A model generated the notes under the pieces. It saw only the letters and a program-made list of their open reading frames with translations. It was not told the origin of the DNA and did no database searches. This document shows positions 1 through 8,842 of a DNA stretch of 64,000 nucleotides, piece by piece. Both the position numbers and the translations under genes were made by a program. Source of the DNA: Streptomyces sp. NRRL F-6131 (GTDB taxonomy: Bacteria; Actinomycetota; Actinomycetes; Streptomycetales; Streptomycetaceae); contig JOHN01000020.1 in the NCBI GenBank assembly GCA_000719695.1, forward strand, positions 1-64,000, read 5' to 3'. The number at the start of each line of letters is the position of its first letter. Position 1 is the first letter of the stretch.

Positions 1-1
1 C

Positions 2-721
2 CGTTCCACCCCCACCGAGCGCCCCGATGCCGCCGCCCCCTCCGTACCCGCCGCCGCGGCGGCGGACACCACACCGGCCGCGACCGAGGACGTCGCCGGG
101 GTCATCGCCGCCATCGGTCCCCGGCTGCGCGCGCTGCGCCTCGGCCGCGGCCTCACCCTGGAGGCGCTCGCCGCCGCCACGGGGGTCTCGGTGAGCACCC
201 TCTCCCGCCTGGAGTCCGGCCTCCGCCGCCCCACTCTCGACCTGCTGATCCCGCTCGCCCGCGCCCACCGCGTCGCCCTGGACCACCTGATCGACGCCCC
301 CGCGACCGGCGACCCCCGCCTCCACCTCCAGCCCCGCCACCGGGACGCCGGCAGCGTCCTCGTCCCGCTCACCCAGTACCCGGGCCGGGTGCAGGTCTTC
401 AAGCAGGTCCTCGCCCCGCGCGAGCCCAGACTCGTCAGCCACGTCGGCTACGAGTGGCTCTACGTCCTCGCCGGCGAGCTCCGCCTCCTCGTCGGCGACC
501 GGGACCTCACCCTCCACCCCGGCGAGGCCGCCGAGTTCGACACCGCCGAACCGCACTGGTTCGGCCCGGCCGGGGGCGAAGCCGTCGAGATCCTCCACCT
601 CTACGGCCCCCACGGCGACCAGGCCGTCCTCCGCACCGGCGCCGACCCCACAGCCCCCGCCACCTCCCCCGACCCCACCGGCCCCACCGGCCCCACCGAC
701 CCCGTCACCCTTACCGACTAG
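2..721 (+). CDS. XRE-family regulator with C-terminal cupin domain (5' end outside window)
   Basis: The frame is open from the first bases of the window and no start codon lies before the helix-turn-helix, so the gene begins upstream. Visible order: an Ala/Pro/Thr-rich segment, an XRE HTH (IGPRLRALR, then GVSVSTLSRLESG as recognition helix, about residues 38-90) and a small cupin barrel (EWLYVLAGELRLLVG, PGEAAEFD, PHWFG). Proteins of this layout are DNA-binding regulators whose cupin senses a small ligand; the ligand cannot be read here. The tail is rich in Pro/Thr/Asp repeats (PTGPTGPTDP). It converges with the FAD oxidoreductase ending at 793. A close paralogue lies at 5598-6194 with the same HTH and cupin motifs. 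Confidence 0.9.
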   Translation, partial: RSTPTERPDAAAPSVPAAAAADTTPAATEDVAGVIAAIGPRLRALRLGRGLTLEALAAATGVSVSTLSRLESGLRRPTLDLLIPLARAHRVALDHLIDAPATGDPRLHLQPRHRDAGSVLVPLTQYPGRVQVFKQVLAPREPRLVSHVGYEWLYVLAGELRLLVGDRDLTLHPGEAAEFDTAEPHWFGPAGGEAVEILHLYGPHGDQAVLRTGADPTAPATSPDPTGPTGPTDPVTLTD

Positions 722-792
722 CGAGGCCCTTACGGCGGCGGCCCCGGGCCACCGCTCGTCCCCGCGCTCGTCCGCCGGTTGCCGGGGCCCCG

Positions 793-1953
793 TCAGTGGA
801 TGAACTGGCGGGCGGGGCGGCGGGAGAGGGCGAGGGAGACGGCTTCGAGGGCGCTGGTGAAGGAGACCTCGCTCAGCACGCCCGGTGCGGCGACCTGGTC
901 GCCGACGAGGTAGACGTCGTCACCGCGGTCGACGGACGGGCGGTCGCGCCAGGTGGTGCCGGGGCGGTCCACGGCTCCGGTGCGGCCGGCGGCCACGGCG
1001 GCGCGGCGCCAGCGCAGACGGTCCGACCAGTCCGGGAACCCCAGGTCCAGCAGCTGCTCGGCCCGGGCCAGACCCGACTCCCTCGACTCGCCCGGGGCGA
1101 GCGGGAGCTGGGCCTGGACCAGCTGTTCGCCGGCCGGCGCCAGGCTGTCGTCCTGGGTGGTGAACCGCTCCACCCAGCCGGTGCCGTCGAGGTCCGAGAC
1201 GAAGAAGGCGTCGCCGCGCCGTGACCGCAGTGCCACGTCGAGCAGCAGCGTCCGGCCGCTCTCCCCGTACAGGCCCGGGTCGCCGAGCAGCAGGCGCGCC
1301 GACTCCAGGGACGTCGCGACGATGATCGGATTGTTGGTGGGCGGGAGGGCCGCCATTCGCGAACCCGTCTCGATCCGCACACCCAACTCCCGGGCCCGCG
1401 CCGTCATCCGGTCGATCACCGCCTGCCAGCCGCCCACCGGGTACACCGCCTCCGGGGGGAGGCTCGCGGCCCGGCGCAGCCGCTCCTGGGTGAACGCCGC
1501 CGACAGCAGCCCCGGCGCGTGGTGGAAGGTCGCGACGGCCGCGAAGTTGGCCGCGGCCCGCGCCGTCCGCTCGCCCGCCACCTCGGTCGCCCAGCCCAGG
1601 AACGTCCGGCCGACGGGAGCGTCCCGACGGGCCGCCAGCCGGGCCAGCGCGAGCGGCGGCAGCGCGTGCAGCCGGCCGTCGAGGCGGTAGCGGGTGCGCA
1701 GCAGCGCGCCCAGCGGGACCCGGGCGAGCGGACCGACCAGCCCGCGCTGCCGCAGCCACGCCCAGTGCGGGCCGTGCCGGTAGAAGGCGTGCGGGCCCTC
1801 GTTGGTCCGGTACGGCGCCTGGCTGGTGCGGGCCCGGCCGCCGAGCCGCCGGTGTGCCTCGTGGAGCGTCACCCCGGCGCCGGCCTCGGCCGCCGAGATC
1901 GCCGCCGTCAGACCGCCGAAGCCCCCGCCGATGATGGTGATCCGCTGCGCCAT
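793..1953 (-). CDS. FAD-dependent oxidoreductase, phytoene desaturase/amine oxidase-like
   Basis: 386 aa. The N-terminus carries a dinucleotide-binding Rossmann motif (ITIIGGGFGGLTAA) followed by the acidic strand end and the RRLGGRARTS segment typical of the phytoene desaturase/protoporphyrinogen oxidase/monoamine oxidase superfamily; the C-terminus has the second FAD contact (DDVYLVGDQVAAPG). I chose the ATG at 1953 because GGGAGG precedes it at good spacing and the Rossmann motif starts within six residues; a longer frame reaches 2127 but has no family similarity. Substrate unknown. It is divergent from the acyl-CoA oxidase at 2186 and convergent with the XRE-cupin gene, which may regulate it (inference from the common pairing of XRE-cupin regulators with oxidoreductases). 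Confidence 0.85.
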   Translation of the reverse strand: MAQRITIIGGGFGGLTAAISAAEAGAGVTLHEAHRRLGGRARTSQAPYRTNEGPHAFYRHGPHWAWLRQRGLVGPLARVPLGALLRTRYRLDGRLHALPPLALARLAARRDAPVGRTFLGWATEVAGERTARAAANFAAVATFHHAPGLLSAAFTQERLRRAASLPPEAVYPVGGWQAVIDRMTARARELGVRIETGSRMAALPPTNNPIIVATSLESARLLLGDPGLYGESGRTLLLDVALRSRRGDAFFVSDLDGTGWVERFTTQDDSLAPAGEQLVQAQLPLAPGESRESGLARAEQLLDLGFPDWSDRLRWRRAAVAAGRTGAVDRPGTTWRDRPSVDRGDDVYLVGDQVAAPGVLSEVSFTSALEAVSLALSRRPARQFIH

Positions 1954-2130
1954 GTCCCGTCCTCCCTGCTCGTCCGTGCGTGCCTTGCGTGCCTTGCGTG
2001 CCTGCTCGTGCCCGCCCGACCGCGGCGGTCCGTCCTGCCGACCGTGACGGCCGGCCGCTGTCGAGAAGGAGACGGGGTAGGGCGCCCGGATGTGACAGTC
2101 CGGCGGACGGTCGGTGTCGGCGATCATGTG

Positions 2131-2144
2131 GTGATCTAGCTCAC
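2131..2144. promoter_or_regulatory. CRP-like imperfect palindrome upstream of acyl-CoA oxidase
   Basis: GTGATCTAGCTCAC, with two mismatched positions in the dyad, resembles the GTGA-N6-TCAC core bound by CRP/FNR-family proteins. It lies about 42 bp upstream of the acyl-CoA oxidase ATG and within the divergent promoter region shared with the FAD oxidoreductase. Only sequence resemblance supports it. Confidence 0.35.
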
Positions 2145-2185
2145 AGGGCCGTTACCGACGGAATGATTGGCCTCTTAGGCATGGC

Positions 2186-4099
2186 ATGACCGCCATCCCC
2201 AGCCGTCGCACCTCCCCCGAATCCGCGACGCCGTCCACCACCGTGACCCCGTCCACAGCCGTGACGGCCGAGCTGACCCGGCTGCTCTTCGGCCCCGGCC
2301 CCGGCCCCGGCCCCGGCGGCGGCGGTCACGGACATCGCCCGTGGCGCGCCCTGGCCGCCGACCCGGCCCTGCACCGGTGGACCGACGGCTCCGTCGCCGA
2401 CCGGATCGCCGACTCCTACCGGCGGCTGCGCCTGCTCGACGAGCGCGTGGACGCCGCCGCACTCGCCGCCGACCCGGTCCGGCTGGCCGCGCTGCACGAG
2501 TGGACCGCCCCCGTCGACGGAGCGCTCACCGTGCTCGCCGGCATCCACTACAACCTCTTCCTCGGAAGCCTGCTCGACCACGACCCGGACCCCAAGCGTC
2601 CGCTCGACGAGTACCTCCGGATGGACCGGGTGGGCACCTTCCTCTGCACCGAACTCGCCCACGGCAACGACGCCACCGCCCTGGAGACGGTCGCCGACTA
2701 CGACCGCACCGACCGCACCTTCACCCTGCACACCCCCCACCCCGGCGCCCGGAAGTTCATGCCCAACACCGGTCCGGCCGGCGGCCCGAAGTCCGCCGTG
2801 GTCGCCGCCCGGCTGCGGGTCGACGGCCACGACCACGGCATCTTCCTCTTCCACGCCCCGCTCACCGACGAGGCCGGTCCGCTGCCCGGCGTCACCGTCC
2901 GCGCCCTGCCGCTGCGCCCCGGCAGCCCCGTCGACCACTGCCTCACCTCCTTCGACCGGTTGGTCCTGCCGCGCGAGGCCCTGCTCACGGGTGCGCACGG
3001 CCGGCTCGCCGACGACGGCACCTTCAGCAGCGCGCTGGGCAGCAAGAGGAAACGATTCCTCACCGCGATCGGCCGGGTCGCCGTCGGCAAGCTCTGCATG
3101 AGCGCCAGCGCCGTCGGCGGCGCCCGGCTCGCCCTGGTCACCGCCGTCCGCTACGCCCACCACCGCGAGATCTCGGACACCCGGCCGGACCGCCGCCGCC
3201 CGCTGTGGAGCCTGCGCACCCATCACGGGCCGCTGCTGGCCGGCCTCGCCACCGTCTACGCGATGACCGCGCTGCACCGCGCCGCCGTCGCCCGGTGGGC
3301 CGGGCACGACCCGGCCGACCCCGCCGACCGCTCCGCCGCCGAGCGTCAGGTCGCCATCACCAAGGGCTGGACCACCTGGCAGGCCCGAGCGCTCATCATC
3401 GAGGCCCGGGAACGCTGCGGTGCCCAGGGGCTGTTGCCGGTCAACGGGCTCGCCGCGCTCGCCGCCGACATCGAGGGCACCATCACCGCCGAGGGTGACA
3501 ACCTCGCGCTCTGGGCCAAGGCCGGGGCGGAGCTGCTCCTGGAGGAGGGGGAGGGTCCGGAGGGCGACGGTCCGGCGGGCGACGGTCCGGCGGGGGAGGG
3601 TGCGTCGGAGGAGGGTGCGTCGGAGGGTGACCTGGCCGACCCGGCCGTTCGGCAGGCGCTGTTGGGGGTGGCCTGGCGGCTCCGGTTGGCGCGTGCCCGG
3701 GTCCGGCTGCGGGCGGCACCCGCCGGGGACGGCCTGCGCCGCTGGAACTCGGCCGCCCCCGACGCCCTGACCGCCGTCACCGCGCGGGCCGAGTCCGACG
3801 CCGGGGCCGCCCTGCTGGCCTGGGCCGACACCGCCGCCGACCCGGCGACCCGGGCCGTGCTGCTCGACCTGCACCAGCTGTTCACCCTGGACCGGATCGC
3901 CGATCACGCGACGACTCTGCTGGCCGCCGGTCGGCTTACCGGAGCCCAGGCCGGGGCGCTTCCGGACGTGCAGGAACGGTCCTTCGGGCGCCTGGCCGGT
4001 CACGCCCTGGCTCTGGTGGACGCCTTCGACCTGCCCGAGGCGCTCCTCGACCGCCACCCCATCGCCACCGCGCGGTACCAGGAGGCCTTCACCGCCTGA
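2186..4099 (+). CDS. Acyl-CoA dehydrogenase/oxidase family protein
   Basis: 637 aa, the size of acyl-CoA oxidases rather than of 380-aa acyl-CoA dehydrogenases. The central region has the flavin/substrate core (MDRVGTFLCTELAHGND, then the PGARKFMPNTG and GPKSAVVAARL segments) and the C-terminal helical oxidase domain (RERCGAQGLL, IEGTITAEGDNLALW). Predicted role: FAD-dependent alpha,beta-desaturation of acyl-CoA thioesters passing electrons to oxygen. Residues about 450-480 hold an in-frame expansion of GDGP/GEGASEEG repeats between two helical parts. Two ATGs sit at 2181 and 2186; only 2186 is in frame, and no strong Shine-Dalgarno is visible. A low-complexity spacer and strong hairpin follow it. 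Confidence 0.85.
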   Translation: MTAIPSRRTSPESATPSTTVTPSTAVTAELTRLLFGPGPGPGPGGGGHGHRPWRALAADPALHRWTDGSVADRIADSYRRLRLLDERVDAAALAADPVRLAALHEWTAPVDGALTVLAGIHYNLFLGSLLDHDPDPKRPLDEYLRMDRVGTFLCTELAHGNDATALETVADYDRTDRTFTLHTPHPGARKFMPNTGPAGGPKSAVVAARLRVDGHDHGIFLFHAPLTDEAGPLPGVTVRALPLRPGSPVDHCLTSFDRLVLPREALLTGAHGRLADDGTFSSALGSKRKRFLTAIGRVAVGKLCMSASAVGGARLALVTAVRYAHHREISDTRPDRRRPLWSLRTHHGPLLAGLATVYAMTALHRAAVARWAGHDPADPADRSAAERQVAITKGWTTWQARALIIEARERCGAQGLLPVNGLAALAADIEGTITAEGDNLALWAKAGAELLLEEGEGPEGDGPAGDGPAGEGASEEGASEGDLADPAVRQALLGVAWRLRLARARVRLRAAPAGDGLRRWNSAAPDALTAVTARAESDAGAALLAWADTAADPATRAVLLDLHQLFTLDRIADHATTLLAAGRLTGAQAGALPDVQERSFGRLAGHALALVDAFDLPEALLDRHPIATARYQEAFTA

Positions 4100-4107
4100 C
4101 CCACCGT

Positions 4108-4150
4108 CTGCCCGTCCGCCTGCCCGTCCGCCCGTCCGCCTGCCCGCCTG
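4108..4150. repeat. Degenerate 12-bp tandem repeat (CTGCCCGTCCGC)
   Basis: Intergenic run of CTGCCCGTCCGC-like units, some losing the CTG, immediately downstream of the acyl-CoA oxidase and abutting the hairpin at 4150. No coding frame with family similarity. Confidence 0.7.
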
Positions 4151-4198
4151 CCCGACCGACCGCCTGTCCTCCCGTAGGGCGCCGGCGGTCGGTCGGGC
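4150..4198 (+). terminator. Strong hairpin, probable terminator
   Basis: Perfect inverted repeat: left arm 4150-4164 (GCCCGACCGACCGCC) pairs with 4184-4198 over a 19-nt loop, 15 bp. It separates the acyl-CoA oxidase from the phosphatase gene. No U-tract follows, as is usual in high-GC actinomycetes. Confidence 0.65.
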
Positions 4199-4292
4199 GC
4201 ACAGGTGTTCTCCGGGACGTTCAACAAACTGTTGCCGCCACGCCATCCGGCGGCCATGGACCACCACTCTGTGCTGCCTACCGTGCCGGGCC

Positions 4293-5420
4293 ATGACCAT
4301 CTCCCGCACCCGTCTGACCGCGGCGGCGGCGCTCACCGGCGCCCTCGTCCTCGGCACCCCCGCGCTGGCCGTCGCCGCCCCGGCCGCCGGTTCCGCCTCC
4401 GCCGGCACCTCGGCCGCCGCCCCCGTCGTCACGCGGCACGCGATCCCGTTCACCGCGGCCACCGCCACCCAGCAGGCCGACGGCAGCTTCACCCTCACCT
4501 GGACGGCCCCCGGCGCCCGCAACGTCACCGTCTACGCCGGCACCGACCCGGACGACATCCGCCACCGCAAGCCCGTCGCCAAGGGTGCCGGCGACGCCAC
4601 GGTGACCGTCACCGGCCTGCCCGCCGCCGACCGCTGGTACTTCGAACTCGTCCCGGACCGCGGCGCCCCGCTGGTCGTCGCCGACCGCTCGCTGCACCTC
4701 GCCTCCGCGCCCAACTTCCGCGACGCCGGCGGCTACCGCACCGCCGACGGCCACTGGGTGCGGACGGGCGTCGTCTACCGCTCCGGCGACCTCTCCAAGC
4801 TGACCGAGCAGGACCTCGCCAAGCTCCGCCGCCTCGGCGTCCGCACCGTCTTCGACCTGCGCACCCCCGCCGAGCAGAAGGCCGCGCCCGACCGCATCCC
4901 GGCCGGCGCCACCGCCGTCGACGCCAACGTGCTCGGCGTCGCCGACACCGGCGCTTTCAACGTGACCAGCCCGCAGGCCGCCGTCCAGGCCATGGTCGAC
5001 GCCGAGCGCACCATGGTCTCCGCCGACAGTGCCCGCACCGCCTACCACGCGGTGCTCAACTCCCTGGTCGAGCGGAACGACGAGAACGTCCTCTTCCACT
5101 GCACCGCCGGCAAGGACCGCACCGGCTGGGCCTCCGCCGCGCTGCTCACCGCGCTCGGCGTGCCGCGCGAGACCGTCGAGGCCGACTACCTCGCCAGCAA
5201 CACCTACCGCGCCGCCGAGATCGCCGCCACCCTCGCCCAGCTGCCGCCGGCCTACCAGGCGATCTACAAGCCGCTGCTGGACGTCCGGCCCGAGTACCTG
5301 GCCGCCGGATTCGACGAGGTGCAGCGGAAGTTCGGCTCCTTCGACGCCTACCTGAAGTCCGGCCTCGGCCTGGACGGGCGGGACCTCCGCGACCTGCGCA
5401 GCCAACTGCTCGTGGGCTGA
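4293..5420 (+). CDS. Secreted tyrosine-protein phosphatase (Y_phosphatase3 type)
   Basis: 375 aa with a Sec signal peptide (basic start, hydrophobic core, ALAVAAPAAG region near residues 25-35). After an Ig/fibronectin-like strand-rich segment (SFTLTWTAPGARNVTVYAG) comes the phosphatase domain: APNFRDAGGYRT at its start, then DLRTPAEQ and the catalytic P-loop HCTAGKDRTG with nucleophile Cys about residue 270. This is the extended C-X5-R signature of bacterial tyrosine/dual-specificity phosphatases of the PtpA/LipA group (HCxxGKDRTG). It should act outside the cytoplasm on phosphotyrosine or phosphoinositide substrates. Monocistronic between the hairpin at 4150 and the repeat-rich spacer at 5450. 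Confidence 0.9.
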   Translation: MTISRTRLTAAAALTGALVLGTPALAVAAPAAGSASAGTSAAAPVVTRHAIPFTAATATQQADGSFTLTWTAPGARNVTVYAGTDPDDIRHRKPVAKGAGDATVTVTGLPAADRWYFELVPDRGAPLVVADRSLHLASAPNFRDAGGYRTADGHWVRTGVVYRSGDLSKLTEQDLAKLRRLGVRTVFDLRTPAEQKAAPDRIPAGATAVDANVLGVADTGAFNVTSPQAAVQAMVDAERTMVSADSARTAYHAVLNSLVERNDENVLFHCTAGKDRTGWASAALLTALGVPRETVEADYLASNTYRAAEIAATLAQLPPAYQAIYKPLLDVRPEYLAAGFDEVQRKFGSFDAYLKSGLGLDGRDLRDLRSQLLVG

Positions 5421-5470
5421 CGGGGCGTTCGGCGACCGTCGGGGCGGGCGACCCGGGAGCCGGACCCGAA

Positions 5471-5521
5471 CCCGGGATCCGGATCCGGACCCGGGATCCG
5501 GATCCGGACTCGGGATCCGGA
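5471..5521. repeat. 19-bp direct repeat array (CCCGGGATCCGGATCCGGA)
   Basis: Two perfect 19-bp copies at 5471-5489 and 5490-5508 followed by a partial copy (CTCGGGATCCGGA). The unit is itself built from GGATCC palindromes. It fills the gap between the phosphatase and the XRE-cupin gene. Confidence 0.85.
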
Positions 5522-5597
5522 CTCGAACCCGGCTCGTCCACCCCGGCGGCGGGAAGCCGCGTTGCCGGAACCGGGACGCCCTGGTTCGATCGTCCGT

Positions 5598-6194
5598 ATG
5601 GATCAGGACGCCAACCCCGCCATCGCCGCCACCCTGCGCCAGATCGGCCCCCGGCTGCGCCGTCTGCGTGAGCGCAAGGACATGTCCCTGGCCGACCTGA
5701 GCCAGGCCACCGGCATCTCCAAGAGCACGCTCTCCCGGTTGGAGTCCGAGCAGCGCAAGCCGAGCCTCGAACTCCTCCTGCCCGTCGCCGCCGCGCTCGC
5801 CGTCCCGCTGGACGAGATCGTCGCCGCGCCGCGCGTGGCGGACCCGCGCGTCCACCAGCACGCGGGCCGGGCCGACGGGCGGACCTTCGTGCCGCTCTCC
5901 CGCCACCGGACCGAGCCCCGCGCGTTCAAGATCACCATTCCGGCCACCCAGCACAGCCCGAGCCTCGCCACCCACACCGGTCACGAGTGGCTTTACGTGC
6001 TCTCCGGCCGCCTCCGACTGCTCCTCGGCGAGCACGACGTCGTCCTCACCCCCGGGGAGGCGGCCGAGTTCGACTGCCAGAACCCGCACTGGTTCGGCTC
6101 CACCGGGGAGGGGGACGTCGAGGTGCTGAGCCTCTTCGGCAAGCAGGGCGAACGGCTCCACCTGCGCGCCCGCACCCGCCCGAAGGAGGCCTGA
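5598..6194 (+). CDS. XRE-family regulator with C-terminal cupin domain
   Basis: 198 aa. HTH at about residues 10-65 (IGPRLRRLRERKDMSLADL, GISKSTLSRLESEQRKPSLELL) then a cupin barrel (GHEWLYVLSGRLRLLLGEHD, LTPGEAAEFDCQNPHWFGS). Start ATG 5598 gives the usual short lead into the HTH; an in-frame ATG at 5562 would add 12 residues from the repeat-rich spacer. It is a paralogue of the gene at the left window edge: both share SKSTLSRLES/SVSTLSRLES, the EWLYVL-G-LRLL strand and PGEAAEFD. A DNA-binding regulator with a ligand-sensing cupin; target and ligand unknown. A 10-bp stem (6194-6203 with 6221-6230) directly after its stop can act as terminator. Confidence 0.9.
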   Translation: MDQDANPAIAATLRQIGPRLRRLRERKDMSLADLSQATGISKSTLSRLESEQRKPSLELLLPVAAALAVPLDEIVAAPRVADPRVHQHAGRADGRTFVPLSRHRTEPRAFKITIPATQHSPSLATHTGHEWLYVLSGRLRLLLGEHDVVLTPGEAAEFDCQNPHWFGSTGEGDVEVLSLFGKQGERLHLRARTRPKEA

Positions 6195-6230
6195 GGCGGG
6201 CCCGGGCGCCCATGGGTCCGGGGCCCGCCT
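6194..6230 (+). terminator. Hairpin after XRE-cupin gene
   Basis: AGGCGGGCCC at 6194-6203 pairs perfectly with GGGCCCGCCT at 6221-6230 across a 17-nt loop, starting at the last base of the stop codon. Confidence 0.5.
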
Positions 6231-6244
6231 GCGCTCTGCGCGAG

Positions 6245-6290
6245 TGGGTCCGGGCAGGGGTGGGTCCGGGCGGGGGTGGGTCCGGGTCGG
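6245..6290. repeat. 16-bp tandem repeat (TGGGTCCGGGC[A/G]GGGG)
   Basis: Just under three copies between the convergent XRE-cupin gene and the small secreted protein gene. Confidence 0.7.
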
Positions 6291-6301
6291 TCGGCGCCCC
6301 G

Positions 6302-6709
6302 TCAGGCGATGCGGATCGTGGCGAAGGTGGTGCGGCGCGAGATCTGCGAGTCGACGACGCGGGCGGTGACGTCCGCCGTGCTCCTGGTCCAGGTGCCGCC
6401 GGCCGGCGCGGGGACGTCCACCGTGATGGTGCGCGAGGCGCCCGAGCACGGAATCTCGGTCGCCCTGCCGGTGCCCGCGGTGGCGCCCTGCTTCACGTCG
6501 ACGATGACGTTCGCCCGGTCCGCGTCCCCTCCGCAGCTGAAGGTGACGGAGACGCCGACGGTGCCCCCGTCGGCGGTGACGGTGGCGTTGGGGCGGACGC
6601 TGATCCCGATGGCGGCGTTGGCGGGCGCGATGGAGAGAAGTGTGCCCGCTGCCACCAGGGCGGGGACGGCGGTGTAGCGGACGAGTGCGGAACGAATTGC
6701 TTTGTACAT
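6302..6709 (-). CDS. Small secreted protein, Ig-like strand-rich, function unknown
   Basis: 135 aa. A Sec signal peptide (MYKAIRSALVRY, hydrophobic core, cleavage near APANA-A, residue about 29) is followed by a roughly 105-aa mature domain of alternating hydrophobic strands with two cysteines (SFSCGG and IPCSG about 37 residues apart), suggesting one disulfide and an immunoglobulin-like fold. I chose ATG 6709 for its GAGAGG ribosome site and the signal peptide; an upstream in-frame start at 6787 lacks both. Similar small secreted proteins are common in Streptomyces but I cannot name a function. Confidence 0.75.
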   Translation of the reverse strand: MYKAIRSALVRYTAVPALVAAGTLLSIAPANAAIGISVRPNATVTADGGTVGVSVTFSCGGDADRANVIVDVKQGATAGTGRATEIPCSGASRTITVDVPAPAGGTWTRSTADVTARVVDSQISRRTTFATIRIA

Positions 6710-7148
6710 GACAATGCCTCTCTCGGGACGAACCGGTCGCGGTGTTCGCGAACCGGCGGTGAAGTGATCGACCTCCTCGATCGCCACCCATCCTGCCCTG
6801 CGGCCCGGCGCTCCAGGGGCCGGAATTCCGGAGTTGTTGGTGGACGTCCGAAAGCCCCCCGCGGGGCCGCGCGGCGTCGTGTCGGTCCGCGCGTCTGCCC
6901 ACCGTCTCGCCTATGGTTCGCCCTCCCCGTCCCGCGACGGCCTCCGGTCCCGCGACGGCTTCCCGCGTCGGCTTCCCGCGCCGGTGCGGGGGGTGTCGCA
7001 CTCACCTCGTGAACACACGGGGGTTGTTCGCGTTGAACCGTTCGCCAGGGCGCCAGAGCGCCGATCACCGTCGTGGCCGCGGGAGTCGCAACGCCGGAAC
7101 TGCGCCGTTACTACTGACTACTGACGATCGACCTGGGGCCGACCCGGC
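6710..7148. other. Intergenic region, 439 bp
   Basis: Lies between the starts of the small secreted protein gene (minus) and the end of the LuxR-type gene (minus). It holds a 10-bp palindrome GTTCGCGAAC (6744-6753) flanked by GAACCGG direct repeats about 40 bp upstream of the secreted protein start, a possible operator, and imperfect repeats of CGACGGCTTCCCGCG around 6940-6985. No convincing gene; the open frame 6834-7124 is Arg/Pro-rich and looks like composition noise. Confidence 0.5.
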
Positions 7149-8666
7149 TCAGGATGCCGCGTGGAGGGGTGTCGGCGAGGCCGTCGGCAGGCCGGCCCGG
7201 TGGGCGAGGGCGGCGGCCTCGCCGCGTGAGCCGACGTCCAGCTTGGCCAGGATGTTGGCGACGTGGAACTTCACCGTCGACTCGCTGATGTGCAGGGCGC
7301 GGGCGATCTCCCGGTTGCGGCGGCCCCGGGCGAGCTCGTCCAGGACCTCCAACTCCCTTGGATGCAAACCCTCCAGCGGATGGGTCGAGCTGATCGGCCC
7401 CGCCGGGGCGTGCAGTGGCAGGTCGACGGTCACGGTGGTGCCCCAGCCCGGCACGGCCTCGACCGTCAACCGGCCCGCCAGCGCGGCGATCCGGTCGGCG
7501 GTGCGGTGGACGGCCAGCGCGTCGGGGGTCAGCAGGCCCGGTCCGTCGTCCCGGACGACCGCCCGCAGCTCGTCCGCCACGAACTGCCAACTCACGTGCA
7601 GACGCGTCAGATTGTCCTGCTCCAGCATGGCGAGCACGGCGGAGCGGACGGCGGTGCGGGCGGTGTGGGCGGTGTCGTTGGGCACCGAGCGGGTGCCCTC
7701 GGTCGGCGCGAGCAGATCCAGCCGGACCGGACTGTGGCGCAGCAACGGCCGCACCACGTCGACGAGTCGGGCGAACGCGGTGGCGGCCGGCTCCTCGCTC
7801 AGCTCGCGGTCGAGGTCGGCCGCGCCGCGCAGGTCGAGCAGCGCGGTCACGGCCAGCTCGGTGGCGTTGCGCCGGGCGGTGGCGTCGTCCAGTCCGGCTG
7901 ACCGGAGCGGGCCCAGGATCGCGGAGAGGGCGGAGGCGTGGGCGCCGCTGAGCTCGGCGATCGCACGGGCCCGGGCACTCGCCGAACTGCGGGAGGCGGC
8001 GGCCTGCGCGGGGGCGGCGTCGACGGCGCGGTGGTGGGAGTGCGTGGTCAGCAGCTCCCACAGCTGCTGGAGCAGGCGGAGCGACCGTTCGGGCAGCGGC
8101 TCCAGGGGCGCGGCCGGGCTCGCCGGACCGGCGGTCCGCCCGGTCTGCCCGGTCTGCCCGGTACGTCCGGTCCGCCCGGTGCGCCGACGGCCGCCGGAAG
8201 CTCCTGGTCCGGTGGAGCCGGCGCGGACCAGGACCAGCACGGCCCCGTTGCTCCCGGCCGGAGTCGAGGTCACGGCGACGGCCGGACGCGGGCGTCCGCC
8301 GAGTACCGCCTCGCCCTGCCACGGCAGGCCGGGTGTCATCTCCTGGGCGAGCCGGGCGAGTTCGGCGCCGGTGATCTGCGCGGACAGCTCCTCGGGGCCG
8401 AAGGCGGCCGCGGGGGAGTAGGTGCAGACGCCGCTGAGCTGCGCCACCGCGATGTGCGGCACGAGACCGGCGAGCACCTCGGAGAGCTTCGGCATGATCG
8501 CCATCCGGGGTGTGCGCAGCACCTCGGCGGTGAGAGCGAGGGCCCCCTCGGCGTCGTCCCAGGACCACTCGCCGTGACCGCCGACAGCTTCGCCCGTGTC
8601 CGTGACGCTCACGGCGGTCACACCGTTCACGGCGCCGTCCGTACCGCTCTGCCCCTGCTCCACCAT
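7149..8666 (-). CDS. Hybrid regulator: histidine-kinase-like ATPase domain plus LuxR HTH
   Basis: 505 aa. N-terminal half (about 1-200) resembles a GAF-like sensor; residues about 225-330 look like a dimerisation/phosphoacceptor-like helical region without a clear H-box; residues about 330-400 contain an HATPase_c fold ([15 protein letters not shown] as G1 box, [14 protein letters not shown] as G2-like end); residues about 430-490 are a LuxR/NarL HTH ([39 protein letters not shown]). It thus joins kinase ATPase and output DNA-binding in one chain with no receiver domain. Divergent from the quinone oxidoreductase at 8843. A CCACCTG-N10-CAGGTGG dyad sits 31 bp upstream of its ATG. The start at 8666 has only a weak ribosome site; an internal start is possible. 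Confidence 0.8.
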   Translation of the reverse strand: MVEQGQSGTDGAVNGVTAVSVTDTGEAVGGHGEWSWDDAEGALALTAEVLRTPRMAIMPKLSEVLAGLVPHIAVAQLSGVCTYSPAAAFGPEELSAQITGAELARLAQEMTPGLPWQGEAVLGGRPRPAVAVTSTPAGSNGAVLVLVRAGSTGPGASGGRRRTGRTGRTGQTGQTGRTAGPASPAAPLEPLPERSLRLLQQLWELLTTHSHHRAVDAAPAQAAASRSSASARARAIAELSGAHASALSAILGPLRSAGLDDATARRNATELAVTALLDLRGAADLDRELSEEPAATAFARLVDVVRPLLRHSPVRLDLLAPTEGTRSVPNDTAHTARTAVRSAVLAMLEQDNLTRLHVSWQFVADELRAVVRDDGPGLLTPDALAVHRTADRIAALAGRLTVEAVPGWGTTVTVDLPLHAPAGPISSTHPLEGLHPRELEVLDELARGRRNREIARALHISESTVKFHVANILAKLDVGSRGEAAALAHRAGLPTASPTPLHAAS

Positions 8667-8696
8667 GCCGCCAGCCTAGCCCGCGCCCGTCCGCCG

Positions 8697-8720
8697 CCAC
8701 CTGGCCGAACGGACAGGTGG
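8697..8720. promoter_or_regulatory. Dyad CCACCTG-N10-CAGGTGG in LuxR/oxidoreductase divergent promoter
   Basis: Perfect 7-bp arms at 8697-8703 and 8714-8720. The spacer and the following bases share the direct repeat GGCCGAACGG (two copies). Position between divergent starts (8666 and 8843) suggests an operator, possibly for the LuxR-type protein itself. Confidence 0.35.
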
Positions 8721-8842
8721 AACCGGCCGAACGGCGGGCCGGTGAGCCCGGCCGCGCGTACCAGGCTGGAGTCGTCACCAGGACGACGGCGGCTCCCCGG
8801 TCTCCGAAGTCCCCCTGCTCGACCGAACGTTGGAGATCCTCC

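Noticed and set aside
2141..4528. 795-aa open frame on the minus strand
   Set aside because: Spans an intergenic hairpin and two real genes on the other strand; composition noise.
2..6194. Two XRE-cupin genes as ends of a duplicated or transposed block
   Set aside because: Genes between them are not repeated and no direct repeats or integrase flank the block; simple paralogy is enough.
6834..7124. 96-aa open frame in the gap before the LuxR-type gene
   Set aside because: Arg/Pro/Ser composition, no ribosome site and no resemblance to a family.
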